Origin: Oscillospiraceae bacterium | GTDB taxonomy: Bacteria > Bacillota > Clostridia > Oscillospirales > Ruminococcaceae | DNA length: 49,155 bases | Assembly: GCA_028692035.1 (NCBI GenBank) | Contig: JAQUYD010000013.1 | Location: forward strand, 1-49,155 | Direction of reading: 5' to 3' | Shown: positions 8,072 to 16,417 of the stretch, one piece after another | Layout of the letters: the number at the start of each line of letters is the position of its first letter | Position numbering within the stretch: the first letter of the stretch is position 1 | Translations under genes and position numbers: made by a program | The notes under the pieces: model-generated | Database searches by the model: none | Told to the model about the DNA's origin: nothing | Seen by the model: the letters and a program-made list of their open reading frames with translations, nothing else

Positions 8072-8688
8072 TGTATCGCTTCCTTTCCGTCCGCGCTTTT
8101 CACTGCACGGACAAACGCTTCCATTTTTTCAAGATCTTTTACTCCGTCGGTTTCAATGCCGGAACTGACGTCTACCGCATAAGGGTGCAGGGTTTCGATT
8201 GCATCCCGGACATTTTGTCGGCCGAGCCCTCCAGCGAGAAAATAGGGCCGGTCAAATTGCCGGATGAGCCCCCAGTCAAAGGCGGATCCTGTGCCGGCGC
8301 CGGAATCTAACAAAACGTAGTCCGCCGTACAGGTTAGGGCTGCGGCTACATCCGCCTGCGAAGCGATGCAAAACGCTTTGATGGCGGGCTTTGGCGTCAG
8401 GCTTCGCAAGAGGCGGATATACGATTCGTCCTCGTCCCCGTGTAGCTGCGCCAGGTCGCAGACCCCGTCGTTTAGCAGTTTGGCAACGGTGTGGGGCGCT
8501 TCGTTTACAAATACCCCTGCGGCCAGAATCTGGGGATGCAATTGCTTTTTTAATTCTGCTGCTTTTTGTGGCGAAAGATACCGCCGGCTCTGCGGCGCAA
8601 AGACGAATCCGATATAGCTGGGCAGTAGCTCGTTGGCGGCTTGGATATCGCAGGCTCTCGTCAGCCCGCAAAGCTTGATTTTTGTCAT
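8068..8688 (-). CDS. trpF: Phosphoribosylanthranilate isomerase
   Basis: Amadori rearrangement of phosphoribosylanthranilate to CdRP. The 206-aa TIM barrel starts [11 protein letters not shown], with catalytic Cys in [18 protein letters not shown] carries the second catalytic Asp region, and [11 protein letters not shown] and [14 protein letters not shown] bind phosphate. The start overlaps the trpC stop (ATGA); an apparent N-terminal extension in the same frame runs inside trpC and is not used. Confidence 0.96.
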   Translation of the reverse strand: MTKIKLCGLTRACDIQAANELLPSYIGFVFAPQSRRYLSPQKAAELKKQLHPQILAAGVFVNEAPHTVAKLLNDGVCDLAQLHGDEDESYIRLLRSLTPKPAIKAFCIASQADVAAALTCTADYVLLDSGAGTGSAFDWGLIRQFDRPYFLAGGLGRQNVRDAIETLHPYAVDVSSGIETDGVKDLEKMEAFVRAVKSADGKEAIQ

Positions 8689-9464
8689 CGCTCCCGCAGC
8701 TCCAAAAGCTTTGCTTTTCGGTCGGGCGCGCACATGAGGGCTTCGCCGATCAGGACGGCATCGACCCCGGCAGCGCGCAGGCTTTCAATGTCCGTGGCGC
8801 TGTGCACGCCGCTTTCAGAAACGAAGAGAACGCCGGGCGGGATCAGTTCCCGCAGGCGAAGACTGTTGGCGGTGTCCACCGTAAAGTCCTTGAGATTGCG
8901 GTTGTTCACGCCGATGATTCTGGCTTTGGCGTCCAGCGCCATGCGGATTTCGGTTTCATCGTGGGCCTCCACCAGAGCGGAAAGGCCCAGCTCGTCGCAG
9001 ATGCCGATGTATTCCTGTAGCTGCGCTCCGGTCAACAGGGAGCAGATCAGCAGAACAGCCGACGCGCCGAGCAGCTTTGCTTGGTAGATCATGTATTCGT
9101 TTACCGTAAAGTCCTTGCGTAGGCAGGGGATGGAGACGGCGTTTGCAATTTCCCTTAAAAATTCGTCGCTGCCCAAAAACCACTTTGGTTCAGTCAATAC
9201 AGAGATGCAGTCGGCCCCCGCCGCCTCATATTCCCGGGCGATTTGCAGATACGGAAATACCGGTGCAATCAACCCTTTGGAGGGGGACGCTTTTTTGCAT
9301 TCGCAGATGAACGCAATGTCCGGCGTTTTCAGGGCGTTTTCAAAATAAAATCCGCCTTTGGGCAGGACGGCTGCCTGCCGCCGGATTTCTGCGAGGCTTA
9401 TGGCCTTTTCCGCGTCTGCCGTGCGCGTTTTCGCATGCGCGGCGAGCTGGTCTAAAATGTTCAT
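8685..9464 (-). CDS. trpC: Indole-3-glycerol phosphate synthase
   Basis: Decarboxylative ring closure of CdRP to indoleglycerol phosphate. The 259-aa protein has [10 protein letters not shown] (catalytic Glu and Lys), [41 protein letters not shown] and [10 protein letters not shown], all family signatures. ATG 9464 overlaps the trpD stop (ATGA) and has GGAGGA upstream; the TTG two codons earlier is less likely. Confidence 0.96.
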   Translation of the reverse strand: MNILDQLAAHAKTRTADAEKAISLAEIRRQAAVLPKGGFYFENALKTPDIAFICECKKASPSKGLIAPVFPYLQIAREYEAAGADCISVLTEPKWFLGSDEFLREIANAVSIPCLRKDFTVNEYMIYQAKLLGASAVLLICSLLTGAQLQEYIGICDELGLSALVEAHDETEIRMALDAKARIIGVNNRNLKDFTVDTANSLRLRELIPPGVLFVSESGVHSATDIESLRAAGVDAVLIGEALMCAPDRKAKLLELRER

Positions 9465-10492
9465 TCGCAATCCTCCGGGCAGTTGCTGATCTCGATGAGC
9501 TTTTGCAGGGTTTCCAGCGCCTTGCCTGAGTCGATCAGCTTTTCCGCCAGATGGATTCCATCCTTCATCGTTTTGGCCTTGCCGCCGATATATAGCGCCG
9601 CGCCTGCGTTCATTAAAACAGCGTTTCGCCGATGGCTTTTTTCTCCTTTTAGAATGGCCAGCGTGATGTTTGCGTTTTCCGCCGGGGTGCCGCCTGCCAG
9701 GTCGGATTTTTCACAGCGGGCAAATCCGAAATCCTCCGGCGCAATGGTGTAGGATTTGAACCAGCCGTCCTGAAACTCGCAAACCGTCGTCGGCGCACTT
9801 AAGGATATTTCGTCCAATTTTTCCTGCCCGTAAACCACCATTCCCCGTTTCACGCCAAGGCTGATGAGCACCTGCGCCAGCGGCTCCACCAGATAGTCGT
9901 CGTATACGCCTAGCAGCTGCATTTTGGGGCTTCCTGGGTTGGTGAGCGGGCCAAGGATGTTGAACACGGTGCGGAATCCCAGTTCCCGGCGGATGCCCCC
10001 GACATATTTCATGGAGGCATGGTATTTCTGGGCGAAGAAAAAGCACATGCCCACTTCGTTTAAAAGCTCGATACAGCGTTTGGGGCTTTGCTGGATATTG
10101 ACCCCCAGCGCTTCCAAACAGTCGGCGGTTCCGCAAAGGGAAGAGGCGGCGCGGTTGCCGTGTTTTGCGACCTTAATGCCGCCGGCGGCGGCAATCAGGG
10201 CCGATGTGGTGGAGATGTTAAAGCTGTGGGCGTTGTCGCCGCCGGTGCCCACGATCTCAAACAGGTCCAGATCGGTTTCCACCCGTGTGGCGTGGTCCCG
10301 CATGGCGGTGGCGCAGCCGGCGATTTCGTCGATGGTTTCGGCCCGGGCGCTTTTGGTGGAGAGCGCCGCGAGAAAAGCGGCGTTTTGGGTTGGCGTTGTT
10401 TCGCCGCTCATGATCTCGTTCATCACAGTGTAGGCTTCATCATAGGTGAGGTCTTTCTTGTTCACGATTTTTACGATGGCTTCTCGAATCAT
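9461..10492 (-). CDS. trpD: Anthranilate phosphoribosyltransferase
   Basis: Transfers phosphoribose from PRPP to anthranilate. The 343-aa protein has [14 protein letters not shown] (PRPP site), [21 protein letters not shown] and [22 protein letters not shown]. The start has AAGGAG 7 nt upstream and lies 12 nt after trpG, the only trp junction without an overlap. There is no fused TrpG domain. Confidence 0.97.
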   Translation of the reverse strand: MIREAIVKIVNKKDLTYDEAYTVMNEIMSGETTPTQNAAFLAALSTKSARAETIDEIAGCATAMRDHATRVETDLDLFEIVGTGGDNAHSFNISTTSALIAAAGGIKVAKHGNRAASSLCGTADCLEALGVNIQQSPKRCIELLNEVGMCFFFAQKYHASMKYVGGIRRELGFRTVFNILGPLTNPGSPKMQLLGVYDDYLVEPLAQVLISLGVKRGMVVYGQEKLDEISLSAPTTVCEFQDGWFKSYTIAPEDFGFARCEKSDLAGGTPAENANITLAILKGEKSHRRNAVLMNAGAALYIGGKAKTMKDGIHLAEKLIDSGKALETLQKLIEISNCPEDCE

Positions 10493-10504
10493 TGTTGCAT
10501 CTCC

Positions 10505-11074
10505 TTATCCCAATGTTATAAAGTTGGCCAGGATGGTTTTTCCATCCGGCGTCATGATTGATTCAGGATGAAATTGCACGCCATAAATAGGGTATTCGGT
10601 GTGCTGTACCGCCATAATCTCGCCTTCATCGGTGGCAGCGGTAACCTTTAAGCAGTCTGGAATGGTAGACGGGTCTGCGGCGAGGGAATGATAGCGGGCG
10701 ACGGGCGACGTTTCGGGGCATCCTTTAAATAGGGGGCAGTCTGGGTCAAAACGGACCTGTGACTGCTTGCCGTGCATCAGCCTGGCGGCGTAAGTGACGG
10801 TGGCTCCGAATGCTGTGCAGATTGCCTGGTGCCCCAAGCAAACGCCGAGCATGGGGATGTCCTTCCCCAATGCGCTTACCGCTTCACAAAGGATGCCTGC
10901 GTCCTCCGGCCTGCCAGGGCCTGGGGAGAGGATGATCCGGGACGGACAGAGCTTTTTGATTTCCGGTATGGTCATTTCATCGTTGCGGATCACTTTGATG
11001 TCGGGGCCCAACTCACCGACAAGTTGGTACAGGTTATAGGAAAAACTGTCATAGTTATCAATCAGTAAAATCAT
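10505..11074 (-). CDS. trpG: Anthranilate synthase glutamine amidotransferase component
   Basis: Class I glutaminase supplying ammonia to TrpE. The 189-aa protein begins MILLIDNYDSFSYNL; the nucleophile Cys79 is in MLGVCLGHQ and the His169/Glu171 pair in VQFHPES. The start overlaps the trpE stop (CTATGA). The glutaminase may be shared with folate synthesis (PabB), as in many Firmicutes, but no pab gene is here. Confidence 0.96.
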   Translation of the reverse strand: MILLIDNYDSFSYNLYQLVGELGPDIKVIRNDEMTIPEIKKLCPSRIILSPGPGRPEDAGILCEAVSALGKDIPMLGVCLGHQAICTAFGATVTYAARLMHGKQSQVRFDPDCPLFKGCPETSPVARYHSLAADPSTIPDCLKVTAATDEGEIMAVQHTEYPIYGVQFHPESIMTPDGKTILANFITLG

Positions 11075-12537
11075 AGGTTGTCCTCCTGGGCGAGCGTGAG
11101 GGCGTTGACCACCGCCTTCGCTTTGTTGATGCACTCCTCAAATTCCTTTTCGGGAACCGAGTCGGCGACGATTCCGGCGCCGCTGCGGACAAACACCGTC
11201 CCATTTTTCTTATATGCGATGCGGATCGCGATGCAGGTGTCCATATTGCCGGTGAAATCGATGTATCCGATGGCGCCTCCGTAAATACCGCGCTTGTTGT
11301 TCTCCAGTTCGCCGATCAACTGACAGGCCCGGATTTTTGGGGCGCCGGATAGGGTCCCAGCAGGGAGCACGGCGTTGATTGCGTCCAGCGCGTCAAACGG
11401 TTCCCGGATCTCGCCTTTTATGGTCGAACCGATGTGCATGACGTGGGAATACCGCTCGATCGAGTGCAGTTTTTCAACCCGGACCGTTCCAAACCGGCTG
11501 ATTTTCCCCAGATCGTTGCGCCCCAGGTCTACCAGCATATTGTGTTCGGCAAGCTCTTTTTCGTCGCCCAACAGATCTGCTTCCAGGGCCAGATCCTCCG
11601 CTTCGTTTTTGCCCCGGGGACGTGTTCCGGCAAGAGGAAAGGTGTGCAGCACGCCGTTTTCCAGTTTTACAAGGGTTTCCGGCGAGGCGCCGGCAACCTC
11701 CACATCGGTGCCGGAAAAATAGAACATGTAGGGCGAGGGATTCATCGTCCGCAGGATGCGGTAGGTGTTAAGCAAGCTCCCATCAAAGGGGGCGCTGAGA
11801 CGGTTGGAAAGAACAATCTGGAAGATATCCCCCTCGTGGATATGATGCTTTGCCCGTTCTACCATTGAACAGTAGGCTTTCTTGTCGAACAAAGGCGTGA
11901 CTTCTCCCATCGGCCGCCCGCCCGGTTCGATTTTTTCCTTGCCGTTTTTCAAAAGATCGCGCATTTGTTTGAGTTCCATAACCGCTTTGTTATAGCCAGT
12001 TTCGGGATCGGTCAGCGGCATATTTGCGATGAGGAGGATCTTTTGCCGGACGTTGTCAAAAGCGATGACCTTATCGAAAAGCATCAGGTCAACATCCTTA
12101 AATGCTTCGCTGTCCTGTACCTTTGTGCGGGAGGAGGGCTCCCCGTAACCGATGTAATCGTAGGAAAAATAGCCGACCAGGCCGCCGGTGAAGGGGGGCA
12201 GATAATCGAAGCGGGGGCTTTTGTAATCCGCCAGGATCTGGCGTAGGTAAGCGGCGGGATCGTTGGTTTGAAAGGTGATGTTTCCGGCTTTCATTTCGCC
12301 GTTCATGCAGGTGATTTCCAGTTTGGGGTCAAAGCCCAGAAAGGTGTAGCGCCCCCATCGTTCTTTTTCGGAGACGGATTCCAGCATATAGCAGTGGGTC
12401 GATACATTTTTTAGTTTTTTCACCGCTTCAATCGGTGTGCAGATGTCCGACAGGATTTCGCAGCTTACCGGAATCACGTTATATTTCCCGGTGGCCGCGA
12501 TTTTTTTGACTTCGTCCAAGCTGGGTAGAATGTTCAT
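11071..12537 (-). CDS. trpE: Anthranilate synthase component I
   Basis: Makes anthranilate from chorismate with ammonia from TrpG; the first committed step. The 488-aa protein has the feedback motif LES at about 52-54 (YMLESVSEKERWGRY), predicting tryptophan inhibition, and catalytic chorismate-binding motifs AGASPETLVKL, GTRPRGKN, HNMLVDLGRNDLGK, LPAGTLSGAPKIRA and RSGAGIVADSVPEKE. AGGAGGGA precedes ATG 12537. It is the first gene of the operon, controlled by the T-box leader and possibly by a second hairpin just upstream of the RBS. Confidence 0.98.
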   Translation of the reverse strand: MNILPSLDEVKKIAATGKYNVIPVSCEILSDICTPIEAVKKLKNVSTHCYMLESVSEKERWGRYTFLGFDPKLEITCMNGEMKAGNITFQTNDPAAYLRQILADYKSPRFDYLPPFTGGLVGYFSYDYIGYGEPSSRTKVQDSEAFKDVDLMLFDKVIAFDNVRQKILLIANMPLTDPETGYNKAVMELKQMRDLLKNGKEKIEPGGRPMGEVTPLFDKKAYCSMVERAKHHIHEGDIFQIVLSNRLSAPFDGSLLNTYRILRTMNPSPYMFYFSGTDVEVAGASPETLVKLENGVLHTFPLAGTRPRGKNEAEDLALEADLLGDEKELAEHNMLVDLGRNDLGKISRFGTVRVEKLHSIERYSHVMHIGSTIKGEIREPFDALDAINAVLPAGTLSGAPKIRACQLIGELENNKRGIYGGAIGYIDFTGNMDTCIAIRIAYKKNGTVFVRSGAGIVADSVPEKEFEECINKAKAVVNALTLAQEDNL

Positions 12538-12552
12538 GATGGTCCCTCCTGT

Positions 12553-12592
12553 AAAAAAAATACTCCTTTGGCATTTCTGCCAAAGGAGTATT
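12553..12592 (-). terminator. Second terminator-like hairpin between T-box and trpE
   Basis: A perfect 15-bp stem (AATACTCCTTTGGCA / TGCCAAAGGAGTATT) with a 4-nt loop is followed by T8 on the minus strand, only 15 nt before the trpE start. It lies downstream of the T-box's own terminator. Its 5' arm contains CTCCT, complementary to the trpE Shine-Dalgarno AGGAG, so it could also affect translation. No obvious competing antiterminator was found. Confidence 0.85.
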
Positions 12593-12593
12593 G

Positions 12594-12893
12594 AAAAACA
12601 AAAACGTCCTTGACAGAAATCTAATTTCTGTCAAGGACGAATAAAAATTTTATCCGCGGTGCCACCTTGCATTCACGGCAACCAGCCGTGCACTTAAGCA
12701 GGATACCAACATATCCCCGACAACTAACGTATGCCAGCACGTTGCAGAATACTTTGCGTAAAACACGCATTTGACTGCACCCTCAGCGGTCCATTTGACG
12801 ATTTGTTTCTTGCCCGGCTCTCAGCACCACGGGCTCTCTGTAAAGGCATACTCGTCGTTATCTCCGCTTCGACGGTTTGTGGTATGAAATTAT
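12594..12893 (-). ncRNA. tRNA-Trp T-box leader
   Basis: The transcript contains the T-box core AAGGTGGCACCGCGG (12654-12668) that binds the tRNA acceptor end. The antiterminator is AAGG with CCTT and GCG with CGT from CGTCCTT. The competing terminator is a 15-bp stem at 12606-12638 followed by GTTTTTGTTTTT. In stem I the basal helix AGCGG/CCGCT and the next helix GACGA/TCGTC flank a loop containing TGGA; the TGG at 12791-12793 (complement) is therefore the specifier codon, giving tryptophan. Uncharged tRNA-Trp should favour read-through. Confidence 0.93.
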
Positions 12894-12898
12894 TTTGT

Positions 12899-12927
12899 AA
12901 TATACCACGGGGATTTGTTTTTGTCAA
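12899..12927 (-). promoter_or_regulatory. Promoter of the trp operon
   Basis: Minus strand TTGACA, a 17-nt spacer and TATATT. The predicted start is near 12892, giving a leader of about 355 nt. Confidence 0.88.
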
Positions 12928-12969
12928 CAAAAATTTTCAATTGCGCCGGGCCAATGGTTGCCCATTCAG

Positions 12970-12986
12970 AAAAAGCAATGCTTTTT
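12970..12986 (-). terminator. Weak terminator candidate after the DUF2798-like gene
   Basis: AAAAAGC-ATT-GCTTTTT on the minus strand, 31 nt after the stop of the membrane-protein gene. The stem is mostly A-T, so efficiency is doubtful. Confidence 0.4.
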
Positions 12987-13016
12987 TTCGCCGAACAAGC
13001 ACCCAAAACCCCCGGG

Positions 13017-13496
13017 TTACTGATCCGCCTTTTTGTGCAAAAGGAAAAACACCTGCCTGGCGATGGGCTGTGCAATGAGGGATTCTACAGCGAAGGAAAT
13101 GGCAAAGTTGCGAGGCCATTTGTAAAAGAACAGCCGAATCGGTTCCAGTGTAATCTGCCGGGTACCGATCCAGGAACCGATCACCGTCAGGAAAATTGAC
13201 ATTAAAAATACGGTGCAGAGGATGTTAACAGTGATCTGTGCACCAAAGCTGTCGGTTTTATCCACAATTTTCCCGGTCAGCCATTCGGCAGGGGAATAGG
13301 TCAAAAGAACCAACGCGACAACGCTGATCCAGATGAAGGGGAGAATCTGCAAAACATCCGCCCAGACATACAGGTGGAACCCAACTTCAAAACAGGTGAT
13401 AAGCGGCGCGATGATGTTGACCGAAAGAATAGAGACAATGGCGATGAAGAGAGCGAACTCCTTTTTGTTCCGCGGCAGTTTTTGATAAAATTCCAT
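13017..13496 (-). CDS. DUF2798-like four-helix membrane protein
   Basis: A 159-aa protein with four predicted transmembrane helices arranged as two similar halves, each beginning PRNKKEF or WPRNFAIS and containing a conserved N or E in the helix. The C-terminal half WPRNFAISFAVESLIAQPIAR resembles the DUF2798 pattern. The RBS is modest (AAGGAAAAGGA upstream of ATG). A promoter lies at 13596-13624, with a strong terminator between promoter and gene. Function is unknown. Confidence 0.7.
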   Translation of the reverse strand: MEFYQKLPRNKKEFALFIAIVSILSVNIIAPLITCFEVGFHLYVWADVLQILPFIWISVVALVLLTYSPAEWLTGKIVDKTDSFGAQITVNILCTVFLMSIFLTVIGSWIGTRQITLEPIRLFFYKWPRNFAISFAVESLIAQPIARQVFFLLHKKADQ

Positions 13497-13532
13497 ATTT
13501 TTCCGTCCTTTTCCTTTTTTGCCATTTGAGCG

Positions 13533-13569
13533 AAAAAAAACAGCGCGGGATCAATCTGATCCCGCGCTG
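13533..13569 (-). terminator. Strong terminator in the leader of the DUF2798-like gene
   Basis: CAGCGCGGGATCA pairs with TGATCCCGCGCTG (13 bp, 3-nt loop), followed by T8 on the minus strand. It can end the upstream P-type ATPase transcript, but it also lies downstream of the promoter at 13596-13624. Confidence 0.88.
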
Positions 13570-13595
13570 AACCATTTTACGCAACGGCTTTCCAT

Positions 13596-13624
13596 ATTAT
13601 AAAGGGTTTGTTCTCCTATTGCAA
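13596..13624 (-). promoter_or_regulatory. Promoter upstream of the leader terminator
   Basis: Minus strand TTGCAA, a 17-nt spacer and TATAAT. Transcripts starting near 13589 would meet the terminator after about 20 nt and end near 13533 as an RNA of roughly 55 nt unless they read through to the membrane-protein gene. Confidence 0.65.
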
Positions 13625-13685
13625 ATGGACGATTTCACCAAACTTTTCCCGAATGATTCAGAAATAGCGGCCGATGGCTGTTTTG

Positions 13686-15815
13686 CTATTTTCTTTTTCC
13701 TCCGAGAATCCGGGTGGCGTTGAGCACCGCTAGGATAGACACGCCTACGTCGGCAAAAACAGCCATCCACATGGCGGCCAGGCCGCAGGCGCCCAGGACT
13801 AAAACGATGGCCTTGATTCCCAGGGCAAAGACAATGTTGAATTTAGCGATAGACAGCGTGCGGCGGGCCAGTTTTACCGCCTCAGGCAGGTCGCTGAGTT
13901 TATCGGACACCAGCACCACGTCCGCCGCCTCGATGGCCGCGTCGGTGCCAAGGCCCATAGCGACCCCCACGTCGGCCATCGCAAGGACTGGCGCGTCGTT
14001 CATACCGTCGCCCACGAACAGGGTGGAACCCGTTTGCTTGATCTGTTCCAAATGGGTCACCTTGTCGGCGGGCAGCAGCTCCGCCCAAACCTGATCTGCG
14101 CCGCTTTCCTGGCGGATGGTTTCGGCGGTGCGGGCGTTGTCGCCAGTTAGGATGACCGTTCGCTCAATTCCCTGCGCCTTCAATTGTGCCAGCGCAGCCT
14201 TCGCGTCGGGGCGAAGCGTGTCGGCCACCGTTAAGTATCCCAGTGGGACGCCGTTTTTCACCAGATAAATGTTGGCGTGGGGCAGGGCAGAAACGTCCAG
14301 CCCATATTTGTTCAACAGGCGCTCTCCCCCGCACAGATATTCGTCTGCGCCGATCCGGTAGGTTACACCCATGCCGGGCAGCTCCTGGTATTCGGTTACA
14401 ATGGAAGAATCTACCGGGCCGTGACGCACCACAACCGCTTGGGCCATGGGATGGGCGGAAAAGCTTTCGCCGATGGCGCAAAGCCGCAACAGCTCGTCGG
14501 CAGAAAGGCTGTTACCCAGCGGGACGATGCTGGTAACCGACAGCTTGCCGGTGGTTAGGGTGCCGGTTTTATCGAATACCGCATTGCGGGTTTTGGCCAG
14601 CGCCTCCAGGGATTTGGAGCCTTTGACCAATACGCCGCGGCGGCTGCCGGCGCCGATGCCCGCGAAAAAGGACAGGGGGATCGAAATGACCAGCGCGCAA
14701 GGGCAGGAAGCGACTAAAAATACAAGCGCCCGGCTAAGCCACATGGAAATCGGGCCCAGCCCCAGCAAGGGCGGCACTACGGTCAAAAGGATCGCGGAAA
14801 TAATAATACAAGGAGTATAAATTTTAGAGAACTTTGAAATTAGTTTTTCTGTATTGCCCTTTTTGGCGGAGGATTCCTGAACCAGCTGGATGATCCGAGA
14901 GGCGGCGGAATCGGAAAAGGTGTTGGTGGTGCGGCAGTGAAGGGCGCCATCCCGATTCACCATGCCGGACAGCAACTCGTCGCCAGCGCCTACCTGCCGT
15001 GGCAAGCTTTCGCCGGTGAGCACCGCCGTGTCCACCATGCTTTCGCCGGATTCAACCACGGCATCCAGCGGAACCCGGTCCCCGGGTTTGACAAGGATGC
15101 GGGAGCCGGTCGGGATGGAACCTGCCGCCACCTCGGCATAGCTGCCGTTTTCCTGCAGCAGGTTTGCGGTTTCAGGCCGGATTTTTGTCAGGGCAGCAAT
15201 GCTCTTTTTGGAACGGGCAATGGCCAAGCCTTCCAGCTGGTTCCCCAGCCGGAATAGGATTGTGACTAGCGCGCCTTCCCAAAACTCTCCAAGGGCCATG
15301 GCGGCCACAACGGCGATCAGCAGCAGCGCGGTCTCGTCCAGCCGCAGGTGGAAAATGCTTTGGACACCCGCCCAAAACAACGGGAAACCGGCGATGACCG
15401 CAGCGGCTGCCAGCATCAGGTGGGAGGCGAGGTCCGGCATCGGCAGAAAGCTCAAAACGGCCAACACCGCCGCGGCGATAATCGCGATCCAGGCGCTTTT
15501 GCCCTCAGCGTGGTCGTGGTCATGTCCGCAGCCGTCGTCGCAGCTTTCAAGGCTGATGTCGTGATCCAGGCCGCAAGCGCAGCCTTCGGAGTGATGATGG
15601 CTATGGTCGTGCCCGCAGCTGCAACCCTCAGGGTGGTCATGGTCATGTCCGCAGCCGCAATGCTCGAGGTGCTCACAGTCGCAGTGGTCATGTTTCCCAT
15701 GGTCATGCGCCGGCTCGCCACTGTGGGAATGTGCATGGGAGAGGGTTTCTTCCGTTTCCTGCGCTGTCTGCGCATGATCGCAGCAGCAGCCCCCTTCGTG
15801 TTGATGTTCAGCCAT
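13686..15815 (-). CDS. Zn2+/Cd2+-exporting P1B-type ATPase with His/Cys-rich N terminus
   Basis: A 709-aa heavy-metal pump. Motifs in order: CPC in the metal-binding helix (SCPCALVIS), phosphorylation site DKTGTLTTG, the SAHPMA HP motif, the TGDN region and VGDGMNDAPVLA. The last helices carry GIKAIVLVLG and FADVGVS, the Lys and DxG typical of the Zn/Cd/Pb (P1B-2) group. The first ~110 residues have no clear ferredoxin-like HMA domain. Instead they form degenerate repeats such as CGCGHDHDHPEG and CSCGHDHSHHHSEG, rich in His, Cys and Asp. ATG 15815 overlaps the ArsR stop by 8 nt, so expression is metal-inducible with its regulator. The gene could be called cadA or zntA; the metal cannot be fixed from sequence. 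Confidence 0.93.
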   Translation of the reverse strand: MAEHQHEGGCCCDHAQTAQETEETLSHAHSHSGEPAHDHGKHDHCDCEHLEHCGCGHDHDHPEGCSCGHDHSHHHSEGCACGLDHDISLESCDDGCGHDHDHAEGKSAWIAIIAAAVLAVLSFLPMPDLASHLMLAAAAVIAGFPLFWAGVQSIFHLRLDETALLLIAVVAAMALGEFWEGALVTILFRLGNQLEGLAIARSKKSIAALTKIRPETANLLQENGSYAEVAAGSIPTGSRILVKPGDRVPLDAVVESGESMVDTAVLTGESLPRQVGAGDELLSGMVNRDGALHCRTTNTFSDSAASRIIQLVQESSAKKGNTEKLISKFSKIYTPCIIISAILLTVVPPLLGLGPISMWLSRALVFLVASCPCALVISIPLSFFAGIGAGSRRGVLVKGSKSLEALAKTRNAVFDKTGTLTTGKLSVTSIVPLGNSLSADELLRLCAIGESFSAHPMAQAVVVRHGPVDSSIVTEYQELPGMGVTYRIGADEYLCGGERLLNKYGLDVSALPHANIYLVKNGVPLGYLTVADTLRPDAKAALAQLKAQGIERTVILTGDNARTAETIRQESGADQVWAELLPADKVTHLEQIKQTGSTLFVGDGMNDAPVLAMADVGVAMGLGTDAAIEAADVVLVSDKLSDLPEAVKLARRTLSIAKFNIVFALGIKAIVLVLGACGLAAMWMAVFADVGVSILAVLNATRILGGKRK

Positions 15816-16185
15816 TGTCCTTTTCCCCCTTCGTGTGGCGGATATGCTCCAGCCCCATTGAAATGATTGCGTCCACATGATCGTCATCTAACGCGTAGAA
15901 CATATTTTTGCCGTCCCGCCGGGTCCGTACCAAATGGCTGGCCCGCAACAGCCGTAGCTGATGGCTGACGGCCGATTGGCTGGCGCCCAACAGCTCGGCG
16001 ATGTCGTATACGCACATTTCTGTTTTGGACAAGGCGCACATCACGCGGATCCGGGTACTGTCCGAAAAAACCTTGAACAGCTCCGCCAGCTCAAACAGGT
16101 CGTCCTCGTTGGGCAGGTGGGAGCGGGCAAAATCTGCTGTTTTTTGATGGTTGTGCTCCGCCGGGATTGGATTTTTTTTCTCCAT
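15808..16185 (-). CDS. ArsR/SmtB-family metal-sensing repressor
   Basis: A 125-aa winged-helix repressor: FKVFSDSTRIRVMCAL leads to the recognition helix GASQSAVSHQLRLL and the wing VRTRRDGKNMFYAL. The C-terminal helix holds DDDHVDAIISMGLEHIRH, matching the alpha-5 D-x-H...H zinc site of SmtB/CzrA. EMCVYDI lacks the second Cys of the CadC CVC-type site, arguing for a Zn sensor. ATG 16185 has GAGGAG 7 nt upstream. It is cotranscribed with, and overlaps, the ATPase it should control. Confidence 0.92.
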   Translation of the reverse strand: MEKKNPIPAEHNHQKTADFARSHLPNEDDLFELAELFKVFSDSTRIRVMCALSKTEMCVYDIAELLGASQSAVSHQLRLLRASHLVRTRRDGKNMFYALDDDHVDAIISMGLEHIRHTKGEKDNG

Positions 16186-16229
16186 TGTACGGCTCCTCTC
16201 CAATTAGATGTATTTTATCAATGAACACA

Positions 16230-16243
16230 TGAATGATTGTTCA
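16230..16243. promoter_or_regulatory. ArsR/SmtB-type operator
   Basis: TGAATGATTGTTCA, read on the minus strand as TGAACAATCATTCA, is the TGAA-N6-TTCA dyad of ArsR/SmtB repressors, within the wider ATATGAACAATCATTCATGT. It sits just downstream of the predicted start site of the arsR promoter, a good position for autorepression. Confidence 0.8.
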
Positions 16244-16255
16244 TATGTTGACTTT

Positions 16256-16284
16256 AATATAGCACAGGAAAAAAACTGTGTCAA
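16256..16284 (-). promoter_or_regulatory. Promoter of arsR-ATPase
   Basis: Minus strand TTGACA, a 17-nt spacer and TATATT; the start is predicted near 16249, next to the operator. Confidence 0.85.
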
Positions 16285-16328
16285 CAGAAAAACGGATAAA
16301 ATTTTTATGAAAAAAATAGGCTTCTTTT

Positions 16329-16357
16329 TTGCTTTTTGGGGCGGATTGTGCTATATT
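16329..16357 (+). promoter_or_regulatory. Promoter of metG
   Basis: TTGCTT, a 17-nt spacer and TATATT, about 60 nt before the metG start. The -35 is imperfect. Confidence 0.6.
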
Positions 16358-16417
16358 ATGGGTATCTTTGTGCAAAATGGGAAAAATCCCTTTATTGAAA
16401 ATACAGGAGGCATCATC

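Noticed and set aside
15485-15790. Repeated GTGGTCATG-like units as a possible CRISPR or satellite repeat
   Set aside because: They are the codons of the His/Asp-rich ATPase N terminus, with irregular spacing and no spacers.
16208-16417. 70-codon upstream extension of metG
   Set aside because: It runs through the arsR operator and the metG promoter; AGGAGG and the conserved N terminus place the start at 16418.
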